64,000 bases of DNA from Toxoplasma gondii ME49 (taxonomy: Eukaryota > Apicomplexa > Conoidasida > Eucoccidiorida > Sarcocystidae): contig NC_031479.1 of assembly GCF_000006565.2 (NCBI RefSeq), positions 2,294,001-2,358,000 of the forward strand, given 5' to 3'. Both the position numbers and the translations under genes were made by a program. Under the pieces are notes generated by a model. It did no database searches, was not told the DNA's origin, and worked only from the letters and a program-made list of their open reading frames with translations. Numbering within the stretch: position 1 is the stretch's first letter; each line of letters starts with the position of its first letter. Below, piece after piece: positions 60,083 through 64,000 of the stretch.

Positions 60083-63000
60083 TTTTGTGGAACTGACTGA
60101 GACACAGAAGCTGGTCTCAGGCGAGGGGCATCAATAAAAGACAGGACGAGAAACGTGCGAGCAGCGGGACTAATGCAGACGACGAACAAGGAGATGGCAG
60201 AAAAGGAGAGATTGGATAATTAGAATTCGAAATGACGTAGATAGAGCGATAAAAACACGGCGAGTGCTTTCCAGCTCCAACAGGCAAAACGAGGCCATTT
60301 GTGGCAGGAATGACAGACGAGGAACGATGACGTTCCATCGGAGGCAAGAAAAAACATGGATTTTCAGGCCTTCAGCGGAACGCCATGTACATGACGGAGC
60401 CCGTAGGCGCAGATGTGGTACATGGAGGGAAAACTCGCCCCCGGAAAAGTACAGTTGCCTGTACACTGTGGCCCGAAAGAAAGGAAAACGAGGTGAGTTT
60501 TTGAAACTAAGATGAAGGAATTAGTCCTGAAGCAAGGAATGAGATTAATATTTACTGGGTTCTACAGCCACTTCCTCATTCGTATTTGGCAAGGAAGCCC
60601 GCAAGTCACCAGTGTATGTACACCGGAACGATGTAAATCTTTCCTAGGCGTCGGCATACTGGTGAGCGGTAAGCCTTCTTTCACCGCTCCCGGAGTGGGG
60701 CACTACGAGGAAAAGCGGCTACATAGAAACTGAACTCTGTGCTCATGCAAACTCTGATTCGAGGTGCTTTTCTCGAAAAAAACGGATTTACTTGTCCGCA
60801 CCGCAACCAGCAAGCTGGACATTCGGCGGCTGAACGAATGTCAAGTCTTCAAACGACAGAGCTGCACCGGATGGAATGCAGCATGGCTATGGAACAATAT
60901 CGCGCCTTCATGCAACTTGACTTTTACAAGACAGAAAGGCACAATGAAGACAGTTTGTCGGGGCTGGAGGTTCACCCACGAGCAAGAAATGAGACGCAAG
61001 AAGACGAAAAGGGCCGCGGCCAGACACTACCGAATTTAGCTCGCATTCGTTGCAGGTGCTCACCAGCAAACATATGATGCCACTTAACTCGGCGCTTAAC
61101 GGTACACACTGCTCATTTAAAAGGAGGAGAGTGAACAAGACAAAGGGAATCACCGCGGCACCGGTGGAAGAAAAAAACTAGACGACGCAGAAGCCGGTTG
61201 CTACGGCAGTGAGACATTCACGTCTCGCGATCAAAGAGACTGCGGCAAGACACAGACTTGGGAGAGCGAGTTCTACCAAATCGCGGACTTTTCGTGAGTA
61301 TGGGTTTCCTTAGACACCACGGAGCGCATCGGGTTTACAAGGAGAGTCAACAGTCAATGCCGTTCTGCGTTCCTTCCCATCCTATGGCCCCCTCCCCTGC
61401 TGCCCCGCGAAACCGCTTGCTCGTCTGTCACCCACGTGCAGGAGAAGTCGACTGAACAGTTTCCCACAGTTTTGTCCAAGAAAACAATTTTCGTCTGGCT
61501 TCCCGCTTCGTAATTTAAGGAAAAGTTGAGAAAGGAACTAGAAAAATTAGCCTGTGCGTTGCTTGTCATCTGGTCTGCAACGTTGTTACTTTTGGTGGCA
61601 CGCAAACAATGCCATGCTGCAGACAACACCGCGCGCGTGACGCGGAGCGGTTGCGTCTGCTTTTTGCATTTAACCTTAGGGCAGGCAACACACGCAGAGG
61701 CTTTTGAGTTCAACACTGCCATCTAGGCATTGACCATGGCTGTAATACGCCCGAGATTCGAATCTATGTGGCTAATCGAGGAGACGAAAGTGAACTGCTT
61801 GTCTTGTGCTTGTCGGAGGCCGCCAGTCCGTTGTCGAGCTTTGTTGGTCGATTGTGTGACCGGAAGGGATGATATCGCACAAAAAACGGATCACTGGTAC
61901 AAAGCTCTTGATCTAAATCACTAGGAATGGCGACGCGGATTTATTGCAGTGGAGCTGTGGGTCAACGGATGGGTTCTCCCTTTTGTTGGAATGCCTGAAG
62001 TCGCGTTCCTCTCGTCAGAGCAGCGCACAAGCCTATGTATAAGGATTTTCACAACGAATTGTTTCCAACGGACTTATTGGCTGGGAGGTCCCTGGGAAGA
62101 AGCGAAGCCAGATAACACCGTCGGTTTCTGTGGCAATGTCCCTTAAGTTCTCGTGTCTGACATTACAGCTATTGAGGAGATAATTCGGTGCATCCCACGC
62201 GAGACTGTGATTGTACTTTTTTGAGGACTGCCGCGCCAAAGAGGACGCAAACTACCGCACCAAGTTGCAGTACACTTACATTAGTCCATATGACCAGACC
62301 TAGAGACACGCGATGCGCGAAGCCTCTAAAATGCCTCTAGAGTGCAATAATTAAACATCCTCAGTTAACGTAGCTGAATGGTGACTTGTCGAAAAACATC
62401 AGTCACCGGTCACCGTGCGACGAATGTGTAACGGAATCAAAACCATCGGACACGGTTTAACAGGCTAGAAGTGCAGGCAACCAGCTAACCATTGTTGTGG
62501 AAGGGCATTCACAAACGGCGGGCAACAAACAAGAAGGATAACGAATCTCTTCTTGTTGTACGCTTCGGACAACAAGAGACACTGCTGGGTTCCTGGCCGA
62601 GAGTAACAGTTTGTGCTGGCTGCTCCCTTCAGCCTTATGTGAAGGTCTAGGATGTGTCTCGCCTGCGAGTGGCTTCATTTCTTCTTCGTTTCTACCTGCG
62701 TTCTTTGAATGGTTTTGCCGCGGGGGCAGAGTATCCCGTGCAAGTCAGTCTAATAGTTCTGTGTGCTCGAACCGTTCCTCGAGTTCCCCGATTCGGGGCA
62801 TGGCGGCGCGGCGCTGTCGAGGGGTAAAAACGTGTCTGGCGCTAGCGCGTACCACAGCATTAAGTGGATTTTATCTATTGTTTCAGTTTCACCTAACGTT
62901 TGTTTCGGAATTGTGCACGCCCAGGTTGTTAGGAGGCTGTTTCTGGATGGCTCACTCAGAGCACCACTTCGGCCCCGGGTACGTGACCGGTTCCGAACTG

Positions 63001-64000
63001 GGCGCACTCCCGTTTTTCAACAGTCAGCTCATTCCTGGTCCAGCAGTGCCCCGCATTCCGGTTCTTTCCTGTTTTGCTAAGAACATCAGCACTGCCCTTT
63101 AGAGAGCTTCCGCCCAGGAAATGACAGCCTGTGTGACACCGGCAAAAACCAAGCCTGTGAGCCCCAGCCCCGGCAGCTGAACCACTGTGCAGGTTGAAGC
63201 AGTTTGGACTTGATTCTGGGACAACACAAAGTCTAAAATCTCTCCCAGGTCGATCGATGAAAAACACAATGATTCTCCTTTGAGTCTCTTATTGGGTGCT
63301 CCTGCTCTTTTGCCTTTCTTCGTGTCTCCTTTTTTATGAGGGAGCTAGAAGGAGCCCTTGAGTCGCGCAATGAGCGGACTGGCTACGCGGATGCGCCTTA
63401 GCGGGAGCGGCCGCAGCGCATCGAATAAGTAAGGCATTGTGCTGAAGGAGACTCGCGGCTTTTGGTCTGGAGAAAACGGACAAAAGCTCAAACTCACGAA
63501 AAGGATCCCAGTCGGCGCAAAAAAGCCCCGCGCTCTCTTCCCATCGATGGCTGACGCTCAACGCGGGATCTTTATCTGCGAGTAAACAGCCCCCCGGCCC
63601 ATTGCATCGGTGCGCATTGCGTGCACGCAGTTCTCGCCTCCTCGCGGTCAAAACAAAAAAAGGGTTTCGCATTCTTTCATTTCCCGGCCTTCTGCACCTC
63701 TGCTCCATCCGCTTCGAGCATAAAAGGATTTCTTCGCGCGTTTTCCGCGGAAACCACGGCAGAAACCGACAACCGGCAGCGCCCACTAGCGATCCGAGGA
63801 TTCGGAACCAGTTCGTGGCGACCTGCACATTTCCCACGAGTGCCTTCGCCGAGATCTTTGTTTTCGCCGCCTTTGAGTTTGTGAGAAAACACGACTCTGG
63901 GCCATCATTCTTCTGAGGAATCGTGGAGAGGGCGCTGCTGCCGCGAACAGGTCTTTTCCTGCGACAAGCTCGGCCGCTGGTTCGTGTCGAGAACGTTTGT
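60083..64000. other. upstream region of BTB gene, no supportable gene
   Basis: About 3.9 kb to the right edge. Open frames of 100-167 codons occur on both strands at 62.6-63.9 kb but have no domain, no splice partners and unconvincing composition. The last 700 bases become C/T-rich on the plus strand (TTTC, CCTC, TTCTTC words), like the leader at 25.7-27.9 kb, so a plus-strand gene may begin just beyond the edge. Confidence 0.4.

Noticed and set aside
62800..63102. 100-codon plus-strand frame with a hydrophobic N-terminal segment, possible secreted protein
   Set aside because: The hydrophobic stretch starts too far from the Met for a convincing signal peptide and nothing downstream is recognisable.
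63334..63837. 167-codon minus-strand frame
   Set aside because: Opposite a C/T-rich stretch that resembles a gene leader; composition explains the open frame.

Overview
The window looks like nuclear DNA of a coccidian apicomplexan of the Toxoplasma/Neospora type. The signs are about 50% GC, genes broken into many short exons with canonical GT..AG introns, very long low-complexity proteins, long pyrimidine-rich leaders, TA microsatellites inside introns, and frequent TGCATG words. No bacterial-style operon, phage, IS element, CRISPR array, rRNA or tRNA was seen. All gene models below were built by hand from reading frame, splice signals and phase agreement between exons; none was checked by a database search or RNA data.

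Layout. Position 1-3140 (-) holds an endonuclease/exonuclease/phosphatase-fold hydrolase, possibly a neutral sphingomyelinase, that runs off the left edge. Position 6421-9342 (+) is a PTAR1-like protein with prenyltransferase alpha-subunit repeats. Position 9844-15286 (-) is an 11-exon protein with a membrane hairpin and a degenerate ABHD14-like alpha/beta-hydrolase domain. Position 15.4-18.3 kb (+) is an unrecognised multi-exon gene that starts close to the hydrolase-like gene in divergent orientation. Position 19267-20418 (+) encodes a 145-residue basic coiled-coil protein. Position 21191-22523 (-) encodes a four-helix membrane protein.

From about 25.7 to 27.9 kb lies a pyrimidine-rich leader, followed by a giant gene (27895-38306, +) of about 3200 residues whose C-terminus is a DUF789 domain otherwise familiar from plants. 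A chain of three phase-compatible exons at 39.84-40.35 kb (+) may be the tail of another gene. Position 41102-48517 (-) is a 12-exon orthologue of GRWD1/Rrb1, the ribosome-assembly WD40 protein. Position 52277-60082 (-) is a 12-exon BTB-BACK protein with a C-terminal beta-rich region. The remaining 60.1-64 kb has no gene I can support.

The genes do not form one pathway. GRWD1, and perhaps the small basic protein, point to ribosome biogenesis; the PTAR1-like and EEP proteins suggest membrane or lipid-related roles. The least described items are the membrane-anchored pseudo-hydrolase, the giant DUF789 protein, the ATG-less gene at 15.4-18.3 kb and the exon chain at 39.8-40.3 kb.
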